Positions 8,984 to 18,753 of a DNA stretch of 45,168 bases are shown here, in pieces. A program made the position numbers and the translations under genes. The notes below the pieces were generated by a model. The model was not told where the DNA came from. It ran no database searches and saw nothing but the letters and a program-made list of their open reading frames with translations. The DNA lies in IMG/VR virus record IMGVR_UViG_3300008116_000196, positions 1 to 45,168 of that record, one strand, 5' to 3'. This stretch comes from a virus. The stretch's first letter is position 1. The number at the start of each line of letters is the position of its first letter.

Positions 8984-11900
8984 ATGGCAAGGGTTGACGC
9001 GCAAACTTTTAATTCAACACCATACTTCGACGATTTTGACGAGGACAACAACTATGTCCGTATTCTATTCCGTCCAGAGTACCCAGTTCAAGCACGTGAA
9101 TTAACTCAAATTCAGACGATCATTCACGATCAGATTAGAAAGTTTGGCGATCACATTTTTAAAGATGGTAGTCCAGTTATTGGTGGTGAACTTACCCTTG
9201 ACACAACCAATGCGACCTACATCAAACTCTTACCAATTTTTGGTAATGAGGACGTAGATTTAGATAACTTCGTCGGTAGAAAGATTGTAAGCCCAGACGG
9301 TAGAGTTTCTGCTCGTGTTTTAACTTCATACACGTCAACAGCCGCAGGTAGTTTCCCAACACTCATCGTAAAGATGTTGACTGGTGGTGCATTTACAGCA
9401 GGTCAGACAATCGCAACTACTGGCGTCGATACTTCAAGATTTCAAGCAACCATTGCAACTACAACAAGTCCAGTTGGTCGAAGCAGTACATTAAGCGTCG
9501 GCGAAGGTGTATTTTATGTTGATGGATACTTTGTGCATGTTTCGCCATCAATTATTTCGCTAGATCCATATGGAACCTCACCAAACTATCGAATTGGTTT
9601 AGAAATTGATGATAGCATCGTCACAGCGTCACAGGATTCTACATTATTAGATCCAGCAGTTGAATCTGCAAATTTCCAAGCTCCTGGCGCTAATCGTTAC
9701 AAATTTGGCTTACGTTTAACCAAACGCAATCTAAATTCTTCTGACGATTTAAGTTTCTTCGAATTAGGTCGTATCGAAAATGGTACTTGGACGCGAAGAA
9801 CAGATAATGCGATTTATAACAAACTAGAAGAAAACCTTGCTCGTCGTACCTTTGACGAGTCTGGCGATTATACAGTTCGCAATTTCCGCGCAACTTTAAC
9901 AGCTAATACAAAAGATGCTACTGGTAACACATACATTGTAAATCTAACTCCAGGCAAAGCATACGTTAAAGGTTTTGAATTTGAGACAATTGGTGCAACG
10001 CAGTTGCTTGCTTCAAAGGCTCGCGATAAGCAAACTTCTACTGATTTCGATCTAAACATTGAATATGGTAACTATCTTTACGTTGCAAATGTAAGATCAA
10101 GCAATCAAGGTTTCTTTAACTTCTCATTACCAACTATTGACTTGCATTGCGTAGACAGCGCCAATGTCGATAAGTTCTCTTACGGAACATATTCAAATAC
10201 ACGAATCGGTACAGCAAAAGTCCGTAATTTTGATCGCGAATCTTCTGATTCGTATCTATTGTATATTTGTGACGCTAATGTTCAACCGCTCAGTTTCACT
10301 ACGGTAAGTGGATCGCTATCAACAATCACTTTACCTAACGACTTCTCTGCCGTCAATAATGCATATACGAATGCAATCGTCACTGTTGTATCAACGGGCG
10401 ATAGTCGTTTAATTACAAATTATGTTGGTGGTTCAAAAGTAGCAACTGTAACGCCACCATTTACTTCAGTTCCAAGTGGCGAAGCAAGAATCGACTTCTC
10501 AATTAAAGACGCAGATTCTCTTGCTTATACACCTTCAGCAACTGATGGTAATTGGAATTCAATTCGTAGCGTTTATGCCACAATGGACGTGCACCCAGAT
10601 AGTAAGGATGCAACAAGCAACACTTACTTAACGGATACTAATTTAAATACTATGGTATTTCGTTTGGGTCAAAATTATCTCGCAAACGGTTCAATTACTA
10701 ATGCTGACTATTACCACAGAAAAGTTTTAACAAACTTGACGTTTACAAGTAATGGTCAAATCACACTATCCGACGGTGGTGGACATCTATCAACAGGCGA
10801 ATCATTTACCTTCGGTAGAACGAACTCTTTCGTTTCCGATACACAAGCCAATGCCGATATTATGGTCGTAATTCGTAGCAATGCGGGTTCAACACTATAT
10901 TCAAATGGCGCAATTGTAGATTTAACGACCGCAACTTCTGGCGTATTCCAAACAAGCGAAAAATCTATCATTGTTTATACTGGAACAAGTGCGCCAATTA
11001 CTGCTGATGTTATCTTAACTGTTAAAGTTGATGATACTCAAACAGAATCTGTTGCTCGTCGCCGTAAGACTGTTGTTGGTAATACATCCAATACTGTATT
11101 GACTGCTTCGGATACGCCAACAAATGGTTCTTCAGTCGGTGCACCAATCGGCGCTTCGGTCAGAATTGATGGGTCGCGTGGACATATTTGGTATACCAGC
11201 GCTGGTGTAATTGAAACAGAACCTGGAATTCCAATGAGTTTGTATGTTCCAGATGTTCTTCAAATTATTAAGATTTACGATTCAGGCGATATTAATTACG
11301 CACCAAATACAACAAATGCAATTGATATCACTAATAACTATTATCTAGATGGTGGTCAAAGAGATAACTTCTACGATCACGCAAGCATTATCTTGAAACC
11401 AGGATATAATGCACCAAAGGGTCAGTTAGTTGTGTTCTGTAAATACTACGATCACTCTGCTGGCGCATCTTCTGGGTATTTTAATGTTGATTCATACCCT
11501 GCTTCAGAGTATGCATCAGGCGCAATCCCAATTTACTACAGTCAAAGTGGTGGTTATTATAATCTTCGCGATTGTATTGACTTTAGACCAACAAGAACAG
11601 CAGGTCAACCTTCTGTATCTTTCTTGGGTGGTCGCGTTCAAAAGCCATCTGAGGTTATGGAATTATCCTATCAATTCTATTTACCAAGAATTGATAAGTT
11701 GATGTTGACAAAAGACAAAGAATTTAAAATTGTCCGAGGCGTTTCCTCAGTTGCTCCTGTGCCACCATCAGACGCGCAAGACGCAATGACATTATACATT
11801 ATTAATTCACCAGCATACGCTGCGAATGTATCGGAAATTAAACTTGAGTACGTTGAAAATAAACGATTCACAATGCGCGATATTGGTACTCTTGAGAAGA

Positions 11901-12082
11901 GAATTGAATCTTTAGAAAACTATACTGCATTGACGCAAATTGAAGCGCTTGCATCAGATACCGCAATTCTTTATGAAGATAATTTGCGCGAGAAAGAAAA
12001 ATACGGTATCGTTGTTGATACGTTTGAAGGATTCTTAACTGCAGATATTACCAGTGACGACTTTTTAGCGTCGATTGAGTAA
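8984..12082 (+). CDS. DUF4815-family baseplate/tail-fibre protein
   Basis: A 1032-aa protein whose first 70 residues (NSTPYFDDFDEDNNYVRI, then FRPEYPVQARELTQIQTI, then FGDHIFKDGSPVIGGEL) are the hallmark of the DUF4815 family found next to the baseplate genes of many large T4-like phages. The remainder is beta-rich. It ends with a helical segment (NKRFTMRDIGTLEKRIESLENYTALTQIEALA) likely to be a coiled coil, followed by a short linker and the stop. The family is thought to form an outer baseplate or fibre-attachment part; no enzymatic motif is seen. A good ribosome site (AAGGG) lies 10 bases upstream of the ATG. The next two genes look like the parts that follow DUF4815 in longer relatives. 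Confidence 0.82.
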   Translation: MARVDAQTFNSTPYFDDFDEDNNYVRILFRPEYPVQARELTQIQTIIHDQIRKFGDHIFKDGSPVIGGELTLDTTNATYIKLLPIFGNEDVDLDNFVGRKIVSPDGRVSARVLTSYTSTAAGSFPTLIVKMLTGGAFTAGQTIATTGVDTSRFQATIATTTSPVGRSSTLSVGEGVFYVDGYFVHVSPSIISLDPYGTSPNYRIGLEIDDSIVTASQDSTLLDPAVESANFQAPGANRYKFGLRLTKRNLNSSDDLSFFELGRIENGTWTRRTDNAIYNKLEENLARRTFDESGDYTVRNFRATLTANTKDATGNTYIVNLTPGKAYVKGFEFETIGATQLLASKARDKQTSTDFDLNIEYGNYLYVANVRSSNQGFFNFSLPTIDLHCVDSANVDKFSYGTYSNTRIGTAKVRNFDRESSDSYLLYICDANVQPLSFTTVSGSLSTITLPNDFSAVNNAYTNAIVTVVSTGDSRLITNYVGGSKVATVTPPFTSVPSGEARIDFSIKDADSLAYTPSATDGNWNSIRSVYATMDVHPDSKDATSNTYLTDTNLNTMVFRLGQNYLANGSITNADYYHRKVLTNLTFTSNGQITLSDGGGHLSTGESFTFGRTNSFVSDTQANADIMVVIRSNAGSTLYSNGAIVDLTTATSGVFQTSEKSIIVYTGTSAPITADVILTVKVDDTQTESVARRRKTVVGNTSNTVLTASDTPTNGSSVGAPIGASVRIDGSRGHIWYTSAGVIETEPGIPMSLYVPDVLQIIKIYDSGDINYAPNTTNAIDITNNYYLDGGQRDNFYDHASIILKPGYNAPKGQLVVFCKYYDHSAGASSGYFNVDSYPASEYASGAIPIYYSQSGGYYNLRDCIDFRPTRTAGQPSVSFLGGRVQKPSEVMELSYQFYLPRIDKLMLTKDKEFKIVRGVSSVAPVPPSDAQDAMTLYIINSPAYAANVSEIKLEYVENKRFTMRDIGTLEKRIESLENYTALTQIEALASDTAILYEDNLREKEKYGIVVDTFEGFLTADITSDDFLASIE

Positions 12083-12093
12083 GGGAGTTTAAA

Positions 12094-12816
12094 ATGGCAT
12101 TAGGACCATACGTTGAAAAAGTTCCGTTAGAATTAATTTTCTCGTCAGCAATTTCTGGCGCAAGTGGCTATCGCATTAACGATAAAACCATCACATTAGA
12201 TTATACTGAAGAAGTTGCAGTTTCACAAGTAACCGCAACAAAATCAATTTCAGTACAACCTTATGAATTTGCTAGATTTGAGGGTGATTTAAAATTAAAT
12301 CCTGAGAGCGACTTTTTCGTTTCCGATAAACTTGTTCCAACTACAACAAATCAAAGCGCTGACAATCAAGGTCTAAATAATCTTGTTGGTGCTGCAACTC
12401 AACCAGGCGGAATAAATTCAACTATATTGCCAGTGACTTCTTCTGATGACTTGCTATTGAACTCATTAGTGCCAATTAATGCTGCTCAATTTACTGGTGG
12501 TTTGATTTCAACACGCGCTGGCGTAAATGTTCCATCTCTTGCTAATTTTTCAGAAGAAAGCATTTGGGGCGTTTTAAATAGTGAGCCAGCAGCAACTATA
12601 GATACTACTAGAACAGTAGATGGTCAACGTCCACTATCATCACTAGTTGAATTTTTTGGCTCATCTACAGATACTCAACCAAGAACTGGTCAAGGTGTTG
12701 ATGTTACGGTAATTGAAAATTCACTAGGTGTTGACTCTGCAAGAAGAACAGCTGCGACAAGTGGTCGCGCTTCAATTGACGTTGATTTTTTGAGATTTCG
12801 TTACGATAGAAGATAA
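12094..12816 (+). CDS. DUF4815-associated wedge/fibre protein (240 aa)
   Basis: The 240-aa product carries the segment TITLDYTEEVAVSQVTATKSISVQPYEFARFEGDLKLNPESDFFVSDK at about 27-78. From memory, in many DUF4815 proteins this 'Y-T-E-x-V-x-x-S-Q ... V-x-P-Y/F ... F-x-G-x-L-x-L-x-P-x-S-D' segment directly follows the N-terminal DUF4815 region in the same chain. Here it is a separate gene starting 11 bases after the DUF4815 stop, with its own strong ribosome site (AAGGGAG). The C-terminal half is low-complexity and Ser/Thr/Asn rich. It probably assembles with the flanking 1032-aa and 897-aa proteins. The split is observed; the claim that it derives from one longer gene is an inference. Confidence 0.6.
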   Translation: MALGPYVEKVPLELIFSSAISGASGYRINDKTITLDYTEEVAVSQVTATKSISVQPYEFARFEGDLKLNPESDFFVSDKLVPTTTNQSADNQGLNNLVGAATQPGGINSTILPVTSSDDLLLNSLVPINAAQFTGGLISTRAGVNVPSLANFSEESIWGVLNSEPAATIDTTRTVDGQRPLSSLVEFFGSSTDTQPRTGQGVDVTVIENSLGVDSARRTAATSGRASIDVDFLRFRYDRR

Positions 12817-12830
12817 TAGGTAAAATCAAA

Positions 12831-15524
12831 ATGACAGACAGCGCACAAAGAACATTAGTTAATGCACAAGTGATTCCTTTCGTTCGTGCACGAGAGGTTT
12901 TATTTACCGCAACAAATTTACGTCCAGACAAAGAAGTGAACTTCTTTTTCGACGATATTGCTGTAAATAATTTCGTTCAAAAACCAACAAGAATCGTTGT
13001 GACACAAAATGTTGCAAGTTCTAATTTTGCGCAAAATGGCGGCGTCATTAATAATACCACCAAAGCCTATGGTAAGGTTATCTCTACTGCAAATAATACG
13101 TTGTATATAAATGAGAATTTTATTACAGCAAACATGACTTTGCCTGTTGGTTCATTTACATCAACAGACTTTGCCGCAAATGACATTGTTTATCAAACAT
13201 CAGCAGCAGGTAGCAATTCATACGCAACGAGCGATTTTATCGGTCGCGTAGAACTTTGGGATCATGCCAATTCTGTATTGGCTATTTCGCCCGTTTCAGG
13301 TAATGTTGCAGTCGGTAATGTTCGCAGTACTTTGTATAAACTCAATAGTACATTTTCTGCAAATCTCGCAAGCATAATTGCAAACAATCGTTTTGCCACT
13401 TCACAAGTAATTCGTTCAGCAGAAACTGGAAATACACTAACAATTTCAACAACACAACACAATTCAGGTATTGTGTTCCGCGCAAATAGCGGAAATAGCA
13501 GAACACTATTTACTTCAACAAACGTTTCAAGTTCAATTGTTGGTAATGTCGTTTATATTGCCTCTGGTACTGGTCTTGGACAGGCTCGTACAATTGAAAA
13601 TGTTATTAATGGAACTGAATTAGTTCTCAACGTTGCACCATCAATTGAGTTTACTACAAATACCAAATATTCAATTGGTAAACTAGCCGTTGATGAATAT
13701 TCAACACTCTCTGGCATTTTTCATATCCCAGAAACACCAAACTTTAAATTTACGACTGGCGAAAAACTTTTCGTAGTTACAGATCAATTATCATCAAAAG
13801 ATAGCGATAATAGTTTATATGCATCAGCAAAATATGTTGCTCAAGGATTGGTAACACAAACAGTCGTACCACCAGTTCAAGCGCCACCAACACAGGTGGT
13901 GACACCTCCAACGACACAACCAACTACAACTCGTCGTCGTCGTAGAGATCCTGTTGCGCAAACATTCTTCACTCCGCTACCAAAAAGCGCCAAGCAAAAT
14001 TATGGTATCTTTGTAAGCAGCATTGATTTATTCTTCAAGTCAAAGCCAAAATCTGCTGAACAAGAAGGTGGTGTAGATCGTTTACAGTTGCCAGTAAGTT
14101 GCCGTATCGTTACAACTCTTAACGGTTTCCCAACTGAAAGTGTAATTGCAACGTCAGTTGTTGAATGGAAAGATGTAAAAACCTCAGACATTCCTGATGC
14201 AAACGACCCAAGCACATCAACCAAATTTAGTTTCAAAGATCCAGTTTATCTTCTACCAGAAACAGAGTATGCTCTTATCGTACAATCTGAATCCCCAGAT
14301 TATGACGTTTATATATCTGAACTTGGTCAAAACATTTTAGGATCAAATCCACCACGTCGTGTTTCTGAACAACCATATGTTGGTTCATTCTTCCGTTCGC
14401 AAAACGCTTCAACATGGACACCATATCAAAATCAAGACTTGATGTTTGTTATCAACAAGTGCGTATTCTCCAAAGACATTATTGCTCGTCTTGGATTCCA
14501 ACATACTCCACCAACAAAGTTAGTGTTGATGGATCGTTTGTTCGTACACTCAACAGAAGCAAACTTCCCATCTACTGATATTGATTATAAAATTAAAACT
14601 AAATCAGCAAACACTGGCGCATTTGACGCAGATTTTGTTACTATTACGCCAAATAGATTATACAGTTTTGGTGGCGACTTGAGCACTTCGATTAAGACTT
14701 CTTCTCGCCGTCGCTTGTTAAGCGCTGGTTCAAAACAAAGCGTCAATGTTCAAGTTGAAATGACAACTTCAGATTCTGATGTCTCACCAGTTATTAATCG
14801 TGAGCGTCTTGGTATCATTGCAATGCGCAACGTAATTAATAACGCTGGCATTTCTAACGGTAAGATTTCAATCACCAACGTTGGCACTGGTTATGTTTCA
14901 AATGCAGCGATCACAATTACTGATCCAGATGGAAATGGTACTGGCGCTAACGGTTACGCTGTAAGAAACAAAACTGCGAATACTATCGATCATATCGTGA
15001 TTGATAATCCAGGATATGGTTATATCACGACACCAACACTTACAATTGCTGCTCCAACTATTTCAGCTGGCAATACCACTGCAACGGCAGTAGTTGCTGG
15101 TGAGACAAGTAAAACTGGCGGTAATATCTTCAGTAAGTATATTTCGAAGCAAATTGTTCTTGCAGATGGATTTGATGCTGGTGACATGCGCGTATTCTTG
15201 CGTATGATCAAACCACCAGGAACTGATGTTCACGTTTATTATAAAGTTCTTTCTGCAGCAGATCCTGAGCCATTTCCAAATAAATCTTGGCGTTTAATGA
15301 CGAAGTATACAAACTTTACAAGTAAGGATCAAGTGACACCAGTTCAAATTGAGTATCGTCCAACTCTTGATAGAGGCGAATTGAGTTATGTTGAAAATAA
15401 TGTGACATACCCAATTGGCGGCAAGTTCAAAACATTCGCAATTAAGATTGCAATGGTTTCTGTTGATCCAACAGTTTACCCAACAATTCTTGATATGCGC
15501 ACTATTGCGACGCCAAAGGGATAA
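12831..15524 (+). CDS. Large tail/baseplate protein with 'DPVAQTF' domain
   Basis: An 897-aa protein. The N-terminus (QVIPFVRAREVLFTATNLRPDKEVNFFFDDIAV) matches the 'I-P-x-I/V-R-x-R-x-V-x-F-x-x-x-x-L-x-P-N/D-x-x-x-x-x-F-F-D' segment seen in DUF4815-linked proteins of T4-like marine phages. A Pro/Thr linker (about 344-367) and five consecutive Arg precede DPVAQTFF and a beta domain (YGIFVSSIDLFFKSK, LPVSCRIVTTLNGFP, YLLPETEYALIVQSE) typical of these tail proteins. Residues about 680-760 hold two GxGY repeats (ITNVGTGYVSN, IDNPGYGYITTP). It probably completes an outer wedge or fibre-attachment complex with the two genes before it. No catalytic motif is seen. Confidence 0.68.
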   Translation: MTDSAQRTLVNAQVIPFVRAREVLFTATNLRPDKEVNFFFDDIAVNNFVQKPTRIVVTQNVASSNFAQNGGVINNTTKAYGKVISTANNTLYINENFITANMTLPVGSFTSTDFAANDIVYQTSAAGSNSYATSDFIGRVELWDHANSVLAISPVSGNVAVGNVRSTLYKLNSTFSANLASIIANNRFATSQVIRSAETGNTLTISTTQHNSGIVFRANSGNSRTLFTSTNVSSSIVGNVVYIASGTGLGQARTIENVINGTELVLNVAPSIEFTTNTKYSIGKLAVDEYSTLSGIFHIPETPNFKFTTGEKLFVVTDQLSSKDSDNSLYASAKYVAQGLVTQTVVPPVQAPPTQVVTPPTTQPTTTRRRRRDPVAQTFFTPLPKSAKQNYGIFVSSIDLFFKSKPKSAEQEGGVDRLQLPVSCRIVTTLNGFPTESVIATSVVEWKDVKTSDIPDANDPSTSTKFSFKDPVYLLPETEYALIVQSESPDYDVYISELGQNILGSNPPRRVSEQPYVGSFFRSQNASTWTPYQNQDLMFVINKCVFSKDIIARLGFQHTPPTKLVLMDRLFVHSTEANFPSTDIDYKIKTKSANTGAFDADFVTITPNRLYSFGGDLSTSIKTSSRRRLLSAGSKQSVNVQVEMTTSDSDVSPVINRERLGIIAMRNVINNAGISNGKISITNVGTGYVSNAAITITDPDGNGTGANGYAVRNKTANTIDHIVIDNPGYGYITTPTLTIAAPTISAGNTTATAVVAGETSKTGGNIFSKYISKQIVLADGFDAGDMRVFLRMIKPPGTDVHVYYKVLSAADPEPFPNKSWRLMTKYTNFTSKDQVTPVQIEYRPTLDRGELSYVENNVTYPIGGKFKTFAIKIAMVSVDPTVYPTILDMRTIATPKG

Positions 15525-15525
15525 T

Positions 15526-15753
15526 ATGACCACTTACGTTAAAGTTAAAAATACTCCTTATATTCGCGACATCAATACGATGGCGCTATTAAATACTGAT
15601 CGAAAGGCAGTGAATAAGGATGAAGCATACAAACGTGAAATGGCAAAAAATAAAGAAAAAGAAAAACAAATCGCAGAGTTAAAAACTGAAATCAATGATT
15701 TGAAAGACATGGTGAAAAAACTTTTAGAAAAGGTAGAGAATTCTAATGGCTAA
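15526..15753 (+). CDS. Small coiled-coil virion-region protein (75 aa)
   Basis: The ATG at 15526 lies 1 base after the stop of the previous gene; an upstream in-frame ATG at 15415 would overlap that gene by 110 bases and is unlikely. The product begins TTYVKVKNTPYIRDINTMALLN and then becomes a highly charged Lys/Glu helix with leucine heptads (MAKNKEKEKQIAELKTEINDLKDMVKKLLEKV), a likely coiled coil. Similar short proteins, with an N-terminal 'R-D-I/L-x-T-x-A-L/I-x-N-T/N' motif, occur in the structural clusters of T4-like marine phages, function unknown. The stop overlaps the start of the following fibre gene by 8 bases, suggesting translational coupling. Confidence 0.75.
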   Translation: MTTYVKVKNTPYIRDINTMALLNTDRKAVNKDEAYKREMAKNKEKEKQIAELKTEINDLKDMVKKLLEKVENSNG

Positions 15754-16987
15754 TGCAAATATTGCACAATTACAATTAAACCAAACGTTTAATGAGTGGC
15801 GCGTCATTACGAACGTTTTAGCCAATTCAATTAATGATCTTCGTAATGGTAATTACGTTAAAGACAACGGCGATTTAATTGTTGCGTCTGGTAATGTTCA
15901 CATCACACGTCCAACAGGAACCACTCTACTTGTTTCCTCTGATGCTTCTATTGCTAATCAATTAACAACAAAAACATTTGTCGCGACAGATGACATTACA
16001 GTAAATGGTGCGAATGCTCGTTTCACAAATGTTTCATCTTATGTTCAAGTAGCAAACTCTATTTTTACTAAAAATCTAGTTTCAAATACTTTTATTACAA
16101 GTCAAAATACTATCACAACAGATTTGACTGTCGGCTCAAGTTATGCTAATGGTAATTGCTGGATCAACGGAGATCCTGAGCCATCACGCACACCAATCTA
16201 TCAAGATGGTGTTTACATTAATACACGCAGAGGATTAAACTTCCGCGGAACTGGTATTGCGACAGTTACTGTTTCAGCAAACATTGCAAACACAAAAGTT
16301 ACAGATATTGTTTTTGATGCTCCAAGCGTTCTTGGTGATAAAGGCGTCAAGGGTGAGCCTGGTGTTAATGGTGAAAAAGGCGAACCAGGTTTCCAAGGTT
16401 TTCAAGGCGCGCAAGGCGTGCAGGGCGCACAAGGTTTTCAAGGTGTACAAGGTTTTCAAGGTGTACAGGGATCAAAAGGTGAACCTGCTATTGGTGGAAC
16501 TGGAGACAAAGGCGATAAAGGCGAGCAAGGCGCTGGTGATAAAGGTTTCCAAGGAACAAAAGGTCAGAAGGGCGAGATTGGGGGTAGCGGCGCAGCAGCA
16601 GGTTCACAACTTGTAAAAGCATATGCAAACTTTAGTTCTTCTGTTGGTTCCGTTACAGTTAATGGTAGCAATAATGTTTCAAGTATTACAGTTGCTGGTG
16701 ATCAAAGTTGGGATGGTGGTACATGGAATGCAAGTTGGGGTACTTTGATTCAATACACAATCAATTTCACAACTCCAATGGATGATCAATATTATGCCGT
16801 CGCTGGTTCTGCAAGAAAACCAGGAACTTCTGATGCCCCATCATTTTATTTCTCTGGCAGCGGCAATCTACAAGTAACAAGACGTAATGCAAACTTCGTT
16901 AAAGTTGCGTATGCTCTTTCAGGTGAAAACCTTAATGAAACAAAATATTTTTATCCTGCAGATGCTGATGTAATTGTTGTAAAATAA
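15746..16987 (+). CDS. Short collagen-like tail fibre (413 aa)
   Basis: The N-terminal ~195 residues (NEWRVITNVLANSINDLRNGNY; TKTFVATDDITVNGANARFTN; CWINGDPEPSRTPIY) are beta-rich and closely paralogous to the next gene, so they probably form a baseplate-attachment and shaft region. Residues 197 to about 282 are Gly-X-Y triplets with Lys-rich ends (GDKGVKGEPG, GTKGQKGEIG) and a GFQG/GVQG core. The C-terminal ~130 residues form a globular domain (SITVAGDQSWDGGTW, YYAVAGSARKPGTSDAPSFYFSGSG, YALSGENLNETKYFYPADADVIVV), a likely receptor-binding head shared with its neighbour. The triplets suggest a trimeric triple helix. Confidence 0.8.
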   Translation: MANANIAQLQLNQTFNEWRVITNVLANSINDLRNGNYVKDNGDLIVASGNVHITRPTGTTLLVSSDASIANQLTTKTFVATDDITVNGANARFTNVSSYVQVANSIFTKNLVSNTFITSQNTITTDLTVGSSYANGNCWINGDPEPSRTPIYQDGVYINTRRGLNFRGTGIATVTVSANIANTKVTDIVFDAPSVLGDKGVKGEPGVNGEKGEPGFQGFQGAQGVQGAQGFQGVQGFQGVQGSKGEPAIGGTGDKGDKGEQGAGDKGFQGTKGQKGEIGGSGAAAGSQLVKAYANFSSSVGSVTVNGSNNVSSITVAGDQSWDGGTWNASWGTLIQYTINFTTPMDDQYYAVAGSARKPGTSDAPSFYFSGSGNLQVTRRNANFVKVAYALSGENLNETKYFYPADADVIVVK

Positions 16988-16998
16988 AGATTAATTAA

Positions 16999-18738
16999 AT
17001 GGCTAATGCAAATATTTCACATGTGACTTTAATTAACACGTTCAGTGATTGGCGTGGAGCAACCAACGACCTTGCAAATTCAGCAAACGATCTTCGTAAC
17101 GGAAACTATTTGCGAGAAGCGGGTGCCATTTTAAACATTAAAAATGGTGCGCTTTATGTTGATCGTCAGACAGGCGTAACGTTTAATGTAACTGCAAATG
17201 CAAACGTTGAAAATAATCTTACAACAAAAACAAAAATTGTTTTAGATGAAGCAATATACAATGGTGATGATGCACGTTTTACGAACACAAATGTAATTGT
17301 TCAAATTGCTAACACTTTAGCAACAAAAAATTTAATTTCAAACTCATTTATTCATAGCCAAAATACTACCACAACAGATTTAATTGTTGGTAGCGATAGT
17401 TCAGGAATGTGTTGGATTCAGGGCGATCCATATCCGTCAAAAACGCCAATTTATATTGAAGGTAACTTTGGTGCAATTGATCGTGGATTTAACCTTTATG
17501 GGAATAGTATTTCCTCCGTCATTGTTACAGCAAACGTCGCTAATACTAAAATTTTGGATATTGATATCGACGTACAAGTTCCAGATGGTCCAGGTGGTGT
17601 TAAAGGTCAAAAGGGGCAAAAAGGTCAACCTGGAGTTCAAGGCGCACAAGGAGTTCAGGGTTTCGCTGGCTTGTCTGGACATCAAGGTGTGCAAGGCGCT
17701 CAGGGGTTAGCTGGTCTCAAAGGTGATGTTGGTGAAGTTGTAGGTGGCACAAAAGGTGCTAAAGGCGACAAAGGCGAGTTTGGTTACGGTGAAGTGGGTG
17801 ATGATGGAGAAAAGGGTCAAAAGGGCGAATCGATCGGAGCAACAAAAGGCGAAAAAGGCGCAAAGGGCGAAAAAGGTGGTTTAGGGGATGCTGGTGTTAA
17901 TGCCTCAACCCCATCGAAAGGTGATACTGGAGATTCGGGACTTTCTGGAGATATTGGTGATGTTGGCTTAAATGTTGAATTTGTTCGCGGTTATGCTAAT
18001 TTTGGTGGTGGTTTTGCAGGATTTTTTGCACCTACCATTTTTGCAAGTAATAATATATCTAGTATATCCATTTCAAATCAATCTTGGGCTGGTGGTACAA
18101 TTAGACTTTATACTTTAAACTTCACAAACCCACTACCAAGTTCAAGTTATTCGGTAGTTGGGTCTTCTCGAAAACCAAATTCTTCAGAAACAGGTTTCTT
18201 TTATTCTGGATCTGGGCATTTGCAAACCTATTTAAAAGACACTAATTATACTCAAGTGGCTTTTGCGGTAAGTGGTGAAAATATTAATAATACACAATAT
18301 TTTATTCCAGCAGATGGAAGCGTTATAATTGTTGGTGATATCGTAGCCGCCTCTTCTGTTGAAATAACGAATGTTACAGCGTCGAATTTCTCGTTGGCTG
18401 GTATTGGTGGTAGTGCAACTGCAACATATCGCTTGGCTTCTTCTGGGGGCGCATTCCGAACAATCAGCTCTGGAACATTAACTGCAATTTCTGGACAATG
18501 GCTTCTCAGCGGCTCAGCGAGCAATTACGAGGCTTTCGTTAGCGTAAATAGTGGTGGCACTGGAACCCCTGGCGGCACATTTGATACTTGGGTAAACCTA
18601 GGAACTACGCAAAATTGGACATTAACGTCTGAAAACAGTTTCAGTACAACAACCTTTACTGTACAAATTCGTAATGCTGCTACATTAGCGGTGGTAGATA
18701 CTGCGCAAGTTACGATGGAAGTTGATTCCGCGCCATAA
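16999..18738 (+). CDS. Collagen-like tail fibre, paralogue of the preceding gene (579 aa)
   Basis: The N-terminus (SDWRGATNDLANSANDLRNGNY; NNLTTKTKIVLDEAIYNGDDARFTN; CWIQGDPYPSKTPIY) aligns with the previous fibre along its full shaft. Residues 197 to about 324 are collagen-like, richer in Lys/Asp triplets than the longer fibres (GQKGQKGQPG, GAKGDKGEFG). The shared C-terminal head follows (SNQSWAGGTIRLYTLNFTNPLPSSSYSVVGSSRKP; ALSGENINNTQYFIPADGSVIIV). It then adds ~130 residues (SVEITNVTASNFSLAGIGG... to the end) that look like an extra Ig-like or jelly-roll beta domain. Eleven bases separate it from the previous gene. The pair could form a hetero- or alternative fibre. Confidence 0.8.
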   Translation: MANANISHVTLINTFSDWRGATNDLANSANDLRNGNYLREAGAILNIKNGALYVDRQTGVTFNVTANANVENNLTTKTKIVLDEAIYNGDDARFTNTNVIVQIANTLATKNLISNSFIHSQNTTTTDLIVGSDSSGMCWIQGDPYPSKTPIYIEGNFGAIDRGFNLYGNSISSVIVTANVANTKILDIDIDVQVPDGPGGVKGQKGQKGQPGVQGAQGVQGFAGLSGHQGVQGAQGLAGLKGDVGEVVGGTKGAKGDKGEFGYGEVGDDGEKGQKGESIGATKGEKGAKGEKGGLGDAGVNASTPSKGDTGDSGLSGDIGDVGLNVEFVRGYANFGGGFAGFFAPTIFASNNISSISISNQSWAGGTIRLYTLNFTNPLPSSSYSVVGSSRKPNSSETGFFYSGSGHLQTYLKDTNYTQVAFAVSGENINNTQYFIPADGSVIIVGDIVAASSVEITNVTASNFSLAGIGGSATATYRLASSGGAFRTISSGTLTAISGQWLLSGSASNYEAFVSVNSGGTGTPGGTFDTWVNLGTTQNWTLTSENSFSTTTFTVQIRNAATLAVVDTAQVTMEVDSAP

Positions 18739-18753
18739 GGTAATAGGGAAATT

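Noticed and set aside
15415-15525. Upstream ATG for the 75-aa protein
   Set aside because: It would overlap the 897-aa gene by 110 bases with unrelated residues; the ATG at 15526 directly follows that gene's stop.
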